The translations under genes and the position numbers were made by a program. Positions 1-8,512 of a DNA stretch of 64,000 bases are shown piece by piece. The notes under the pieces were generated by a model that worked only from the letters and a program-made list of their open reading frames with translations, ran no database searches and was not told the origin of the DNA. Numbering within the stretch: the first letter of the stretch is position 1; each line of letters starts with the position of its first letter. Source of the DNA: Hydrogenovibrio crunogenus (lineage in GTDB: Bacteria; Pseudomonadota; Gammaproteobacteria; Thiomicrospirales; Thiomicrospiraceae); NCBI RefSeq assembly GCF_004786015.1, contig NZ_CP032096.1, forward strand, positions 1,116,001-1,180,000, read 5' to 3'.

Positions 1-39
1 CCGCCTTTGTCTGTAATACTTAAACCTATCTAAAAACCA

Positions 40-49
40 CCAGGCCTGG
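40..49. repeat. Palindrome copy 1 (CCAGGCCTGG)
   Basis: Exact 10-bp palindrome, flanked by A on the left and C on the right, with an A-run on its left and TTT to the right. It lies upstream of the ParA-like gene and probably just after a gene outside the window. It is one of ten exact copies in this window. Confidence 0.9.
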
Positions 50-118
50 CCTGTTTAGCATATTGTCGTTTTGAACAAGCTTCGTCTGAGTGGGTTCTTT
101 TAATTTTATGGAAGCGTT

Positions 119-751
119 ATGTCGGCACGTATTTTTTCTATTGCCAATCAAAAAGGTGGCACCGGTAAAACCACCTTGAGTATGAATTTTGCCGCGGGTT
201 TAGTAAAACAAGGTCGCGTTTTGGTCATTGATGCGGACCCGCAAGGGTCGGCCAGTCAGTGGAGTAGTTTGTCTTCGGATGATAAACCGTTTCCGGTCTC
301 GGTCATTTCAGTCGGAGGGCAGTTGGCGCGCGAGGCGGAACGTTTTGCAAAAGATTATGATTTTATTGTGTTGGACTGTCCACCTACTTTGGAAACAGGG
401 GTGATGCAATCGGCGTTGCAAGTGTCGGAAGCGGTGTTGATTCCTGTCTTGCCCTCTCCAGTTGATTTATGGGCCAGTATTCGCATTGCGGAAGCCATTG
501 AGCACGCTAAGCTTCGAAATCGTCAATTGAAGCCGTATATTGTGGTCAACCAACTGGAACCGCGTAGCGCGTTATCAACAGCCATGAAGGAAGCTTTGGA
601 GGAATTTGATATTCCTGCATTGCAAAGCGGCATTCGCCGTCGTGCGGTGTATCGCAATGCAGCGGTCGATGGTGTGAGTGTTTATTGTATGGGGAAACGC
701 GGTGAAATGGCCGCCAAAGAAATCGATGATATTATTGAGGAGGTCTTATGA
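119..751 (+). CDS. Orphan ParA/MinD-family ATPase (McdA-like size)
   Basis: A 210-residue ParA-type partition ATPase. The deviant Walker A motif KGGTGKTT begins at residue 12 with the signature lysine, and the DADPQG Walker A' motif lies near residue 40. The family dimerises on ATP, binds nucleoid DNA and distributes a cargo that stimulates its ATPase. The length is that of compact single-domain ParAs (McdA, PpfA types), shorter than plasmid ParA with an N-terminal HTH. No parB follows. Its stop overlaps the start of a 78-residue basic, disordered protein (ATGA overlap), so the two are probably translationally coupled and act as an ATPase/adaptor pair. The cargo is unknown; no carboxysome or chemotaxis gene is visible. 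The family call is secure and the partner role is inferred. Confidence 0.9.
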   Translation: MSARIFSIANQKGGTGKTTLSMNFAAGLVKQGRVLVIDADPQGSASQWSSLSSDDKPFPVSVISVGGQLAREAERFAKDYDFIVLDCPPTLETGVMQSALQVSEAVLIPVLPSPVDLWASIRIAEAIEHAKLRNRQLKPYIVVNQLEPRSALSTAMKEALEEFDIPALQSGIRRRAVYRNAAVDGVSVYCMGKRGEMAAKEIDDIIEEVL

Positions 752-984
752 CAACGAAAAACAATGCAACAACTGCGTCTAAGTTAGCCAGCAGCGTGCG
801 CCGAGCTAAAACACCGGAAACAGAGGAAGAAAAAAAGGACGTTAAAGCGAGTACGCCAGCACGAAAAACACCGGTTAGAAAGCCAGCTGCTAAAAAGCCG
901 GCCACAAAGAAACCAGATGCACAGAAACCGGAGCAAGAAGAAGCGGTTAAACCCATGGGGTCTAACCGGGTTTGGCCGGATTAA
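748..984 (+). CDS. Small disordered basic protein, putative ParA partner (McdB-like)
   Basis: 78 residues, starting inside the stop codon of the ParA gene with a strong GAGGAGG ribosome site upstream. The N-terminus is polar and basic, the middle is low-complexity Lys/Pro/Ala/Glu (repeated KKP and RKP steps), and the protein ends NRVWPD with Trp76 as its only aromatic residue. No globular domain is recognisable. From memory of the McdAB literature, alpha-McdB proteins and their relatives are small, disordered, next to a ParA ATPase and carry an invariant C-terminal tryptophan; this protein fits that description. The gene is followed by a good terminator, so parA and this gene form a two-gene unit. 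The function is inferred from context. Confidence 0.75.
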   Translation: MTTKNNATTASKLASSVRRAKTPETEEEKKDVKASTPARKTPVRKPAAKKPATKKPDAQKPEQEEAVKPMGSNRVWPD

Positions 985-1031
985 CTTTTTTTTAGTTCAT
1001 GAGTAATTACTAACTACTCATTAAATCACCG

Positions 1032-1071
1032 AACCACCAACCCCTAAGCGTGCTAGGGCGGTGGTTTTTTT
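1032..1071 (+). terminator. Rho-independent terminator after the ParA unit
   Basis: AACCACC pairs with GGTGGTT, with an inner CCCTA/TAGGG stem, followed by a run of seven T. It closes the two-gene ParA unit. Confidence 0.85.
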
Positions 1072-1197
1072 ATTTGACTCTCTGGGGAATAAAGACGGCT
1101 GACTTGTCGAGCTTAATGAGTCAGGTTGTATTAAAATGTTTCCTATCTTATGTTCGACCTTACTTATTAATTAATTGATTAAAGCTGTTAAAACATC

Positions 1198-2283
1198 ATG
1201 CCTAAGCATCTTTCCCCTGAAAAATTATTAGACAACATCCAATCTATTTTACCCATTATCAAGCAAAGCTCTGAAGCATCAGAACGGCTTGGACGTATAC
1301 AAGAAGACGTTTTGGAGGCTCTGTTTGAACACCGAGTGTTTCGCTTGTTTATTCCTGAAAAATTTGACGGAGAAGCCACCGATTTAACCACGGCGTTAAA
1401 AGTGTTTGAGTGTGTGGCCTCTGCAGATGGCGCGACCGGTTGGTTGGTCATGATTGGTGCGGGGGGTGGTTTGTTTTCCGGTTTTCTGGAAGAACAGGCG
1501 GCGCATGACATTTTTTCACCGGAGCGAGCAGTCATTGCCGGGTCGGGTATGCCCAGTGGAGAAGCCATTCCTTTAAAAGATGGGTTTGAGATTTCGGGAA
1601 GGTGGGCTTATGCCAGTGGGTCGGATTATGCCAGCTGGTTTACGGCAAATTGCAAAGTTGCAGGGAGCGATAATGAGATTTTATCCATTGCCGTGCCGGC
1701 CGCTGAAGTGACGGTGCACCACACTTGGGATGTGATTGGCATGAAAGCCACTGGTAGCCATGATTTCAGTATCGATTCGATTGACGTTCCAAAGGCTCAT
1801 ACGTTTTCGTTGGCTAAGCCTCCTTTATTGCAGGACCCGATTTTCTTTTGTCCATTGGAAACCTTAGCCAGTCTGTCTTTTGGCAGTGTGGCCATCGGCA
1901 TTACGCATCATGCCATTGAAGCGTTCATGGGGTTTGCCAAGCAAAAACAGGTTTTCGGTGCTACCGACTCCTTGATGGATAAAGTAGAAATTCAACAGCA
2001 ATGCACGCAAGCACAGCGGTTACTTGATGAAGCACGTACCCGACTGTATCAACGTGCGGAACAGGTTTGGCAAGTAGCTGAAACAAGACAGCCTCCATCG
2101 GAGGAATTGCGTGAGAAGATTTCAGAAGAAGTAATCGAAATGGTTCAGAATTGCCTAAAAGGGGTTGATGCTTTGAAAGCTCGTTCGGGCATGATGGCCG
2201 TGTTTACAACCTCTGAATTTGGCAGAGCTTGGCGTGATTTACACACCTTGAGTCAACATGTCATTGTCAGCCCTACTGATTGA
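1198..2283 (+). CDS. Acyl-CoA dehydrogenase-like flavoprotein (group D monooxygenase type)
   Basis: A 361-residue member of the acyl-CoA dehydrogenase fold, closest in style to the HsaA/DszC-like reduced-flavin-dependent hydroxylases. Visible features are the N-terminal helical domain, a central beta domain with the GRWAYASGSDYASWF stretch (about residues 137-151), the GMKATGSHDFSIDSIDVP stretch typical of this family (about 181-198), and a C-terminal helical bundle. It is slightly shorter than the usual 380-400 residues. No reductase partner or aromatic-degradation gene is adjacent, so the substrate cannot be named. It stands alone, with the ParA terminator before it. A clear ribosome site is not seen before the ATG. 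A dehydrogenase role remains possible. Confidence 0.75.
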   Translation: MPKHLSPEKLLDNIQSILPIIKQSSEASERLGRIQEDVLEALFEHRVFRLFIPEKFDGEATDLTTALKVFECVASADGATGWLVMIGAGGGLFSGFLEEQAAHDIFSPERAVIAGSGMPSGEAIPLKDGFEISGRWAYASGSDYASWFTANCKVAGSDNEILSIAVPAAEVTVHHTWDVIGMKATGSHDFSIDSIDVPKAHTFSLAKPPLLQDPIFFCPLETLASLSFGSVAIGITHHAIEAFMGFAKQKQVFGATDSLMDKVEIQQQCTQAQRLLDEARTRLYQRAEQVWQVAETRQPPSEELREKISEEVIEMVQNCLKGVDALKARSGMMAVFTTSEFGRAWRDLHTLSQHVIVSPTD

Positions 2284-2385
2284 TTAATCTAAGTTTTTTC
2301 AAAAAATAGTGGTAATATTATTCTATGGCGAATGATAAATTGTGAGCCGTTTTGAATTATCACGCTAGGGTTTCATTACCTTTCA

Positions 2386-3309
2386 ATGAGCATAAAGAAA
2401 GAAGATATGATCAGTCTTGAAAAAATGCCCGCCGTTCTTGATGCCTTGCCGGATCCGGCCTTTTTGTTCTCAAGAAGTGGTAAATATGTGGCGGTTTACG
2501 GTGGCCGAGACAATCGTTATTACCATGATGGCAGTGGTCTTGTCGGGTTGTATATTGCTGATTTAATTGAAGCGGAAAAATCGAATTGGTTTTTAGCAAA
2601 AATTGAAGAAGCTTTGTGGTCTAAAAAACTGTTGATTGAAGAGTATGAGCTCAGTAATAAAGATGTGAAAGGGTTGCCAGATGAAGGGCCGCAAAACCCT
2701 ATTTGGTTTGAAGGGCGTATTCAAGCACTGGATTTTCTTGTTGATGAAGAAGAAGTGGTTTTATGGGTGGCGAGCAATATTTCCGAACGACATGATTTGG
2801 AAGTTAAATTACGTGCATTAAGTGATACTGATCAATTGACCGGCATTTTCAACCGAAGACGATTGGAACATGACCTCCTTTTGCATTTTGACGCTTTTGC
2901 ACAACATGCCACGCCAACTTCCATATTGATGTTTGACCTTGATAATTTAAAACAGGTCAACGACCGTTTTGGGCATCATGCCGGGGATGATGTGATTCTT
3001 GCCGTTACCCGTATCTGCCGGTCTCATTTAAATAAAAATGATATCGCCTGCCGTTTTGGGGGAGATGAATTCATCGTCGTTTTACCAGGAACCGAACTGG
3101 AAGAAGCGGTGTCTTTATCTGAAAAGCTGTCTGCAGAATTTAAACGGGGGCTGACTCCTTTTTGTGTTGATGGCATTAAGGTCAGTGTCAGTATGGGCAT
3201 GACAACCATTAAGCCAGTAGATGAATCTTACCAAGACACCTTGAAGCGTGTCGACAAAGCTTTATATACCGCTAAGAAAAACGGTAAAAACCAAATCGTT
3301 ATCGACTGA
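2386..3309 (+). CDS. PAS-GGDEF diguanylate cyclase
   Basis: 307 residues with no membrane segment. An N-terminal PAS-like sensor (about residues 10-135, beginning with the LDALPDPAFLFS signature) is followed by a GGDEF domain (about 145-305). The active-site GGDEF lies at residues 225-229 and the metal site FDLDNLKQVND is present, so it should make cyclic di-GMP. The inhibitory RxxD site, expected just before the catalytic loop, reads NKND, so classical product inhibition is probably absent. An alternative ATG at 2407 sits behind an AAAGAAAGAAG purine run and may be the true start. It probably acts in the cytosol; the PAS ligand is unknown. Confidence 0.9.
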   Translation: MSIKKEDMISLEKMPAVLDALPDPAFLFSRSGKYVAVYGGRDNRYYHDGSGLVGLYIADLIEAEKSNWFLAKIEEALWSKKLLIEEYELSNKDVKGLPDEGPQNPIWFEGRIQALDFLVDEEEVVLWVASNISERHDLEVKLRALSDTDQLTGIFNRRRLEHDLLLHFDAFAQHATPTSILMFDLDNLKQVNDRFGHHAGDDVILAVTRICRSHLNKNDIACRFGGDEFIVVLPGTELEEAVSLSEKLSAEFKRGLTPFCVDGIKVSVSMGMTTIKPVDESYQDTLKRVDKALYTAKKNGKNQIVID

Positions 3310-3448
3310 TTTGAGTTTCTTCCAGCCTACACTATTGAGTTTCTATTGATTAAATTACAAATCAATACGAGTCCGACGCCCATGCTCGCTATCTCTGACC
3401 ATGTCATTGTTATTGATGTAGGATCGTAGTCGTGAAGCTTTGCGCTAA

Positions 3449-3478
3449 TTGACAGTGTGGGATTTATAAGAGGATAAT
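3449..3478 (+). promoter_or_regulatory. Sigma70-like promoter
   Basis: TTGACA (3449-3454) and GATAAT (3473-3478) are separated by 18 bp. It could serve nfsB with a long leader of about 250 nt, or a short RNA ending at the palindrome variant near 3502-3520. Confidence 0.45.
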
Positions 3479-3501
3479 TCGCTTATCTTTCTGAAAAATG
3501 G

Positions 3502-3511
3502 CCAGACCTGG
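3502..3511. repeat. Palindrome variant CCAGACCTGG
   Basis: One-base variant of the CCAGGCCTGG family. It keeps the flanking G on the left and T on the right and is followed by a T-rich run. Confidence 0.7.
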
Positions 3512-3736
3512 TTATTTTTTTATAATAAATGATGCTTAATTACTCAAAAAACCGTATTGGAAGACGGCTATTGTTGTTTCCAATAGATACTAAAACTGGT
3601 ATTAATTGACAGAAAAAATAAAAATTCAATAGAATCAGGCTCGATTGCTGGCCAGTCAGAATGCTATTATCTATATCATCAGGATAAAATTTTAAAAACG
3701 CCAAAAGAATGGCTTTTGTTTACCATGAGAGAAATT

Positions 3737-4393
3737 ATGAACGTAACTGAAATATTAAACTCGCGTTATGCCACGAAAAAATTTGATCCAAATCAGCGTA
3801 TTACCGATGAGCAATTTGCGCAGATTAAGGCATTATTACATCTAAGCCCGTCATCAGTTAATTCTCAGCCGTGGCACTTTATCATTGCTGATTCAGCTGA
3901 GGGGAAAGCACGCATTGCCAAAGGCGCTGAAGGGGCGTATGCGGCGAATAATCCGAAGATTTTAGACGCATCGCATGTGGTGCTGTTTTGCGCTAAAACA
4001 GAGATCACGGACGCATATCTGGAAAAGATAACCGATCAAGAAGATATGGATGGGCGTTTTCCTAAACCGGAAGGAAAAGAGATGGCTTTAAAGGTACGTG
4101 GTTTTTATGCCGACCTTCATCGAAAAGAACGAGATGATGTGGCGTGTTGGACACAAAACCAGGTATATCTGAATATGGGGAATTTATTGTTGGGCGCCGC
4201 AGCGTTAGGAATTGATGCTGTTCCAATTGAAGGCGTGGATCTTGACGTGTTGAACGAAGAGTTTGACCTTAAAAATCTAGGCTTCACCACTGTTGCGGTG
4301 GTGGCATTAGGCTATCGCGCTGAAGACGATTTTAATGCGGCGTTACCCAAGTCCAGATTTCCAGAAGCAGAGATTTTTACTTTCTTAAAATGA
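3737..4393 (+). CDS. nfsB: Oxygen-insensitive NAD(P)H nitroreductase
   Basis: An FMN flavoprotein that reduces nitroaromatics and quinones by two-electron steps from NAD(P)H. From ATG 3737 the product is 218 residues and matches E. coli NfsB almost end to end: RYATKKFD near the start, SPSSVNSQPWHF at about 36-47, the LDASHVVLFCAKT segment, QVYLNMGNLLLGAAALGIDAVPIEG and the C-terminal LPKSRFPE. Upstream in-frame starts at 3716 (TTG) and 3725 (ATG) would add residues not found in the family, and a GAGAGAA site precedes 3737. It faces a convergent methyltransferase gene. The physiological substrate is not evident from the context. Confidence 0.93.
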   Translation: MNVTEILNSRYATKKFDPNQRITDEQFAQIKALLHLSPSSVNSQPWHFIIADSAEGKARIAKGAEGAYAANNPKILDASHVVLFCAKTEITDAYLEKITDQEDMDGRFPKPEGKEMALKVRGFYADLHRKERDDVACWTQNQVYLNMGNLLLGAAALGIDAVPIEGVDLDVLNEEFDLKNLGFTTVAVVALGYRAEDDFNAALPKSRFPEAEIFTFLK

Positions 4394-4437
4394 TGCAAGC
4401 TACGCCCGATGCTTATGTGTTGGGCGATGAGTTGACG

Positions 4438-5049
4438 TCATTTCTTTTCCCAAATCAAAATACGATTATTTTGCGGCATTTCAATGTCTTTTAAGAGCAT
4501 TAGTTCAGCGTTCTCAGCCAATTGGTTACACCATTCAAACGCTTTAATGCCGCTTTGTGGGTTGCGTTGTTTTAACCAGGCATCAAACCGTTCATTGCTC
4601 TCACTGGTGAAGTGTCCTTGATAATTAAAAGGGCCGTAAATCATCACGATGCCTTTTTTCTCAAGTACTTGAGAGACGTTCTTAAAGAAATCTTCAATAT
4701 GGTGTTTTGCCATAATGTGAAAGCTATTGGCGCTGAAAAGCGCATCGTACTGACAACTGGGCCAGTTATCTTCTGATACATTCAACTTAAGCGGTGGTAG
4801 CACATTGTCTAAACCGGCTTCTGTTATCCACTGTTTGATGCCGGTGTGGGCTTCCATTAAGTCAGATGTCTGCCAAGTAAGATGCGGCATTTTTTCGGCA
4901 AAATAAACCGCATGTTGGCCAGTGCCACTGGCAATTTCTAACACGGACGACCGGTCTTTTAAAAAGGGATGAATCGCCTTTAAAATGACGTGTTTGTTTT
5001 CATCGCTGGATTGCGCAAACGGTTTTGCAAAAGTGGCGGTTAATGACAT
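4438..5049 (-). CDS. DUF938 family SAM-dependent methyltransferase
   Basis: 203 residues with a class I methyltransferase fold. The SAM-binding glycine loop VLEIASGTGQHAVYFAE lies at about residues 36-52, and the acidic end of beta-2 is in WQTSDL. The AlaSerSerPhe-like SANSFHIM motif and the HxxxFF segment are typical of DUF938. The substrate of the family is unknown to me. It is convergent with nfsB and divergent from fklB, so it is a single-gene unit. The start is ATG at 5049, preceded by an AGGTGC ribosome site. Confidence 0.85.
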   Translation of the reverse strand: MSLTATFAKPFAQSSDENKHVILKAIHPFLKDRSSVLEIASGTGQHAVYFAEKMPHLTWQTSDLMEAHTGIKQWITEAGLDNVLPPLKLNVSEDNWPSCQYDALFSANSFHIMAKHHIEDFFKNVSQVLEKKGIVMIYGPFNYQGHFTSESNERFDAWLKQRNPQSGIKAFEWCNQLAENAELMLLKDIEMPQNNRILIWEKK

Positions 5050-5176
5050 GGAGCACCTTTTAATGTAATGGGTTTTATTATAACAAAAAGGGCACAGCCT
5101 TTTATGAGGCGGCTTTTTAGTCTAGAGAGTGCTTTTATGCTATGATGCTTTTTTTTGAATAAATGAGTGTTGAATT

Positions 5177-5791
5177 ATGTCTTATACCACCACACCGGAT
5201 ATTGTAAGTTATGGTTTAGGTCGTCAGTTTGGTGACCAATTAGCCGCTGACCCGTTTGAAGGATTGAATGCCGAAGCGATGGCGCAAGGGCTAATGGATG
5301 CTTTACAAGGTAAAGCCAGCCCGATTGCGGATGAACAATTCAGACAGGCGTTTCAAGAAATCAATGACATGATGCAAGCCAAAGAAGCTGAGCGCGCTGA
5401 AGCCGCAGCGGCAGAAGGCGAAGCCTTTTTGACTGAGAATGCCAAAAAAGACAATATTGTGGTGACAGAATCTGGACTGCAATATGAGATTTTGGTGGAA
5501 GGCGAGGGTGATAAGCCATCAGCAGAATCGGTGGTATCAACGCATTATCACGGTATGTTAGTGGATGGCTCTGTATTTGACAGTTCGGTAGAGCGTGGTC
5601 AGCCTGCTGAGTTTCCAGTGAATCGAGTGATTCCAGGTTGGACAGAAGCCTTACAGATGATGCCAAAAGGGTCTAAATGGCGTTTATATATTCCGCAAGA
5701 TTTGGCATATGGCCCGCAAGGTTCGGGTGGGAAGATTCCACCATATTCTGCATTGATCTTTGATGTGGAATTATTGGATATCGTGTCTTAA
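5177..5791 (+). CDS. fklB: FKBP-type peptidyl-prolyl isomerase (FKBP22)
   Basis: 204 residues, against 206 for E. coli FklB. The N-terminal helical dimerisation domain (residues 1-90, SYGLGRQFGDQL and EGLNAEAMAQGLMDAL) precedes a C-terminal FKBP domain containing SVFDSSVERGQPAEFPVNRVIPGWTEAL, GSKWRLYIPQDLAYG and the final IFDVELLDI strand. There is no signal peptide, so it is cytoplasmic. It catalyses cis-trans isomerisation at X-Pro bonds during folding. It is a monocistronic gene with its own terminator. Confidence 0.95.
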   Translation: MSYTTTPDIVSYGLGRQFGDQLAADPFEGLNAEAMAQGLMDALQGKASPIADEQFRQAFQEINDMMQAKEAERAEAAAAEGEAFLTENAKKDNIVVTESGLQYEILVEGEGDKPSAESVVSTHYHGMLVDGSVFDSSVERGQPAEFPVNRVIPGWTEALQMMPKGSKWRLYIPQDLAYGPQGSGGKIPPYSALIFDVELLDIVS

Positions 5792-5810
5792 GTAAAGACC
5801 GGCCGAGTTT

Positions 5811-5838
5811 AAAAAAGCCCACATTTGTGGGCTTTTTT
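5811..5838 (+). terminator. Terminator after fklB
   Basis: Perfect hairpin GCCCACA-TT-TGTGGGC between six A and six T; symmetrical, so it can also work for the convergent gene at 5879-6169. Confidence 0.92.
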
Positions 5839-5878
5839 GTTTCTATAACATAGCGTTCGCGATGAGCTACGTCGATTA

Positions 5879-6169
5879 TTAGCGACTTTGTCGAGTGCTT
5901 TGCCAAATATTCGTTACGGCGCGATCACTTCCTAATAAAGCGATTATCACACAAACTATCCCTATGCCTGCAAAAAGGATGGCAGGGAACAGTGCCGCCA
6001 TCACCTCGGTGCGAAAGCCAAAATAGACGGACACCACTGATAAAATCGAAAACAAGATGCCCATGATCAGCAGAATTTTTCGGTGTGAAGGGGTGTAATG
6101 TTCTGGTTCCTCGCCTTTTTCAAATATATTAAGAATGGGAGAGAACAGTTTAGTGAAGAATGTTTTCAT
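5879..6169 (-). CDS. Small two-helix inner-membrane protein, unknown
   Basis: 96 residues with two clear membrane helices, at about 32-52 (ILLIMGILFSILSVVSVYFGF) and 56-80. The N-terminus is amphipathic and charged, and a polar tail ends STRQSR. I do not recognise a family. It is convergent with fklB and shares its terminator; upstream lies a divergent gene for a secreted protein. Confidence 0.6.
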   Translation of the reverse strand: MKTFFTKLFSPILNIFEKGEEPEHYTPSHRKILLIMGILFSILSVVSVYFGFRTEVMAALFPAILFAGIGIVCVIIALLGSDRAVTNIWQSTRQSR

Positions 6170-6335
6170 AAATAATGACTCTTTAATGATATTACCTTTC
6201 TATTATAGGGATGTTTGAAGGTGTATGGGCACTTCTTGAAAAGTAACCGCTTTCTGATAAGAATCAGCCTGTCGTTCGCTTTTATATGGTAAAGTTTTGC
6301 TATTATCTGCTTGAAGGAATGAAGGTTAAAATAAG

Positions 6336-6773
6336 ATGATTGCTATGCAGAAAACCAGGTTTATTTATGGATTGGTTTTGATGGGGTGGATGTTGGTTTT
6401 ACCCGTTTCCGCATCACCCGATCAAGAATTGAAAGGCGAAGCTCTTCATGTGGCGTTGGTGAAAACCGCATTAAAGTATGATTATTTTAATCAACGTTGC
6501 CGTGGGGTCAGCGCCTCCCAAAAGGAAGCGAAAGTAAATCGGTTGTTTATCGAGAAGTATAATTTAACGATTAATAACTTTATCAAACAGTTTTTAACCC
6601 GTGATCCGAGAGAAACGGAAGCGGCGTTAAAAAAAGAACTTTATGCCGAGATTTACCAGCTTGGCGGTTGCCAACAGGCCCGAGAAAAAGGATTGGAGGA
6701 TACATTAAAGACGGATTTTCGTCATTTGTATCAAAAAACCGAATCCTCGCCTTGGTTTCCTATCTTAGAGTAA
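6336..6773 (+). CDS. Hypothetical exported protein
   Basis: 145 residues with a signal peptide (positive QKTR, hydrophobic stretch, VSAS cleavage region near residue 27). The mature part is helical and charged with two cysteines (about residues 53 and 115), which could form a disulphide in the periplasm. No family is recognised. ATG 6345 is an alternative start that gives a more compact signal peptide. It lies between two minus-strand genes and appears to be monocistronic. Confidence 0.6.
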   Translation: MIAMQKTRFIYGLVLMGWMLVLPVSASPDQELKGEALHVALVKTALKYDYFNQRCRGVSASQKEAKVNRLFIEKYNLTINNFIKQFLTRDPRETEAALKKELYAEIYQLGGCQQAREKGLEDTLKTDFRHLYQKTESSPWFPILE

Positions 6774-6786
6774 CGTAAAACGTACT

Positions 6787-7020
6787 TTATTTTCTCAGCA
6801 GAGTATCTAGGTGGTTGACCGCATCCACCCAAGCGGCATCTTCTTCTACGGCTTCCTTCAAGAATGCTGCCTGAGAAGGATTCCAGATAGAGGCTTCATG
6901 TAACAAAGTGACTTGAGACAGTTTGGGTTGCTTGCTTAAGAAAGCTTCAATGGCTTCATCCGAATTGTCTAATCCCAGTTGAGAGAATAATGCATTTAAG
7001 TCGTGAGCGGACGTATCCAT
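6787..7020 (-). CDS. DUF2789 family small protein
   Basis: 77 residues starting MDTSAHDLNALFSQLGL, followed by the IEAFLSKQPKL segment, an ASIWNPSQAAFLKEA helix and a final VNHLDTLLRK; this order is characteristic of DUF2789. It is soluble and helical with no known function. A ribosome site GGAAG lies a few bases upstream. It is convergent with the secreted-protein gene at 6336-6773. Confidence 0.8.
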   Translation of the reverse strand: MDTSAHDLNALFSQLGLDNSDEAIEAFLSKQPKLSQVTLLHEASIWNPSQAAFLKEAVEEDAAWVDAVNHLDTLLRK

Positions 7021-7121
7021 CTGTTTATCTTCCTTATTGTGCTGAATGATTATTTATTCTACACCTGAAAAAAGAAAATGAAAACCAGAATGAAAACGGT
7101 GATGTTAAAACGTTAAAACAG

Positions 7122-7131
7122 CCAGGCCTGG
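7122..7131. repeat. Palindrome copy 2, terminator-like after nth
   Basis: CCAGGCCTGG inside longer arms (AAAACAG on the left, CTATTTT on the right). On the minus strand the arm ends in a T-rich run, directly after the nth stop codon, so it probably terminates the metG-rsx-nth transcript. Confidence 0.85.
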
Positions 7132-7136
7132 CTATT

Positions 7137-7769
7137 TTAAGCTGTTTTCTCTTTGTATTCACACAGGTCGTAAATACAGCAGGCGCCGCATCTGGGTTTG
7201 CGAGCCGTGCAGGTATAACGGCCATGAAGAATCAGTAAATGATGGGCGGGGATAATGTATTCTTTTGGCACGTTTTTCAGGAGTTTTTGTTCCACTTCCA
7301 AAACATTTTTGCCTGGTGCGAGCTTGGTGCGGTTTGAGACTCGAAAAATATGAGTATCGACCGCCATCGTAGGATGGCCAAATGCGGTATTGAGAACAAC
7401 ATTGGCGGTTTTGCGACCCACACCGGGTAGGGCTTCCAAGTCCTTTCGATTATCAGGCACCTGTGAATTGTGCAGCTCAATCAGCATTTTGCAGGTTTTG
7501 ATGATATTGGCGCCTTTGGTATTAAACAAGCCAATGGTTTTGATGTATTCTTTCAATCCTTCTTCACCCAACGCATAAATGGCTTCCGGCGTGTTGGCAA
7601 CGGGAAAGAGTTTGTCGGTGGCAATATTGACGCCTTTATCAGTGGCTTGTGCCGACAGAATCACGGCAATCAGCAGCTCGAAGGGCGTGCTGTAATTCAG
7701 CTCTGTTTCCGGTTCCGGGATGGCTTCAGCTAAACGTTGGAAAATTTCTAGGCGTTTTTGCTTGTTCAT
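7137..7769 (-). CDS. nth: Endonuclease III (DNA glycosylase/AP lyase)
   Basis: 210 residues. The helix-hairpin-helix LPGVGRKTANVV with catalytic Lys and the AVDTHIFRV segment with catalytic Asp are present. The C-terminal iron-sulfur loop has the canonical C-x6-C-x2-C-x5-C spacing (CTARKPRC-GAC-CIYDLC). The enzyme removes oxidised pyrimidines and nicks abasic sites. It is the last gene of the rsxABCDGE-nth operon, 11 bp after rsxE, exactly as in E. coli. Confidence 0.97.
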   Translation of the reverse strand: MNKQKRLEIFQRLAEAIPEPETELNYSTPFELLIAVILSAQATDKGVNIATDKLFPVANTPEAIYALGEEGLKEYIKTIGLFNTKGANIIKTCKMLIELHNSQVPDNRKDLEALPGVGRKTANVVLNTAFGHPTMAVDTHIFRVSNRTKLAPGKNVLEVEQKLLKNVPKEYIIPAHHLLILHGRYTCTARKPRCGACCIYDLCEYKEKTA

Positions 7770-7780
7770 GGTTTTCTATC

Positions 7781-8512
7781 TTATTCTGGTGCTCTTAGTG
7801 GGTTAACCGATACCTGGACGCCCAACACATTTTGCGCTTTGGCGGCTTTTCGTTGTTCAATGGCATTCTTCAAGGCGACCAGTAAGCCAAGTCCAATAAA
7901 GGCACCCGGTGGCAGAATGGCTAATAGAACCGGATGGTAATCTTCCCATAAGTGAATGGTCAACGCTTTGGCCGATTCACCGAACATCAAGTCCATTTGG
8001 TCGAACAGAGTGCCATTGCCGATAATTTCGCGTAACGCGCCTAATACAATCAACACCAACGCAAAACCTAAGCCCATGAAAAATGCGTCGATTAACGATT
8101 TATCGACCGAATTTTTAGAGGCATAGGCTTCAGCACGTCCAAGGATGGCACAGTTGGTGACAATCAACGGAATGAAAATACCGAGGATGCCGTGTAAGGT
8201 ATGCAAATAGGCTTCCATTAGGAGATCTATCACTGTCACGGCTGAAGCGATGATGGCGATAAAAACGGGAATGCGTACCTCATCGGACACATGATCCCGA
8301 ATCAGAGAGACGAGTACATTGGAGACAATCAGAACCGCCATGGTCGCTAATCCTAATCCAATACCATTGACTGTGTTGTTGGTTACGGCGAGAAGAGGAC
8401 ACAACCCCAATAAAGCGACAAGTGCCTGGTTGTTATTCCAAAGACCGTTTCGAGCAATTTTTTGGTATTCCGTCCATTTATGGGTCAGAATATTCTCAGA
8501 AGAGTTACTCAT
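7781..8512 (-). CDS. rsxE: Rnf/Rsx electron transport complex subunit E
   Basis: 243 residues from the ATG at 8512, which overlaps the end of rsxG by 8 bp. A longer reading up to 8656 would run through rsxG and is rejected. It is an integral membrane protein with about six helices. It contains [22 protein letters not shown] near the start and the [21 protein letters not shown] segment shared by RnfA and RnfE, with the conserved Cys thought to bind an iron-sulfur centre in the membrane. It is part of the ion-coupled ferredoxin:NAD oxidoreductase. Confidence 0.95.
   Translation of the reverse strand: MSNSSENILTHKWTEYQKIARNGLWNNNQALVALLGLCPLLAVTNNTVNGIGLGLATMAVLIVSNVLVSLIRDHVSDEVRIPVFIAIIASAVTVIDLLMEAYLHTLHGILGIFIPLIVTNCAILGRAEAYASKNSVDKSLIDAFFMGLGFALVLIVLGALREIIGNGTLFDQMDLMFGESAKALTIHLWEDYHPVLLAILPPGAFIGLGLLVALKNAIEQRKAAKAQNVLGVQVSVNPLRAPE

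Larger units (their letters stand above)
3310..3736. other. Intergenic stretch with promoter-like sequence and palindrome variant
   Basis: About 430 bp without a credible gene. It holds a near-consensus promoter (3449-3478) and the palindrome variant CCAGACCTGG at 3502-3511 followed by a T-run. The rest is AT-rich and shows no tRNA or clear terminator. Confidence 0.5.
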
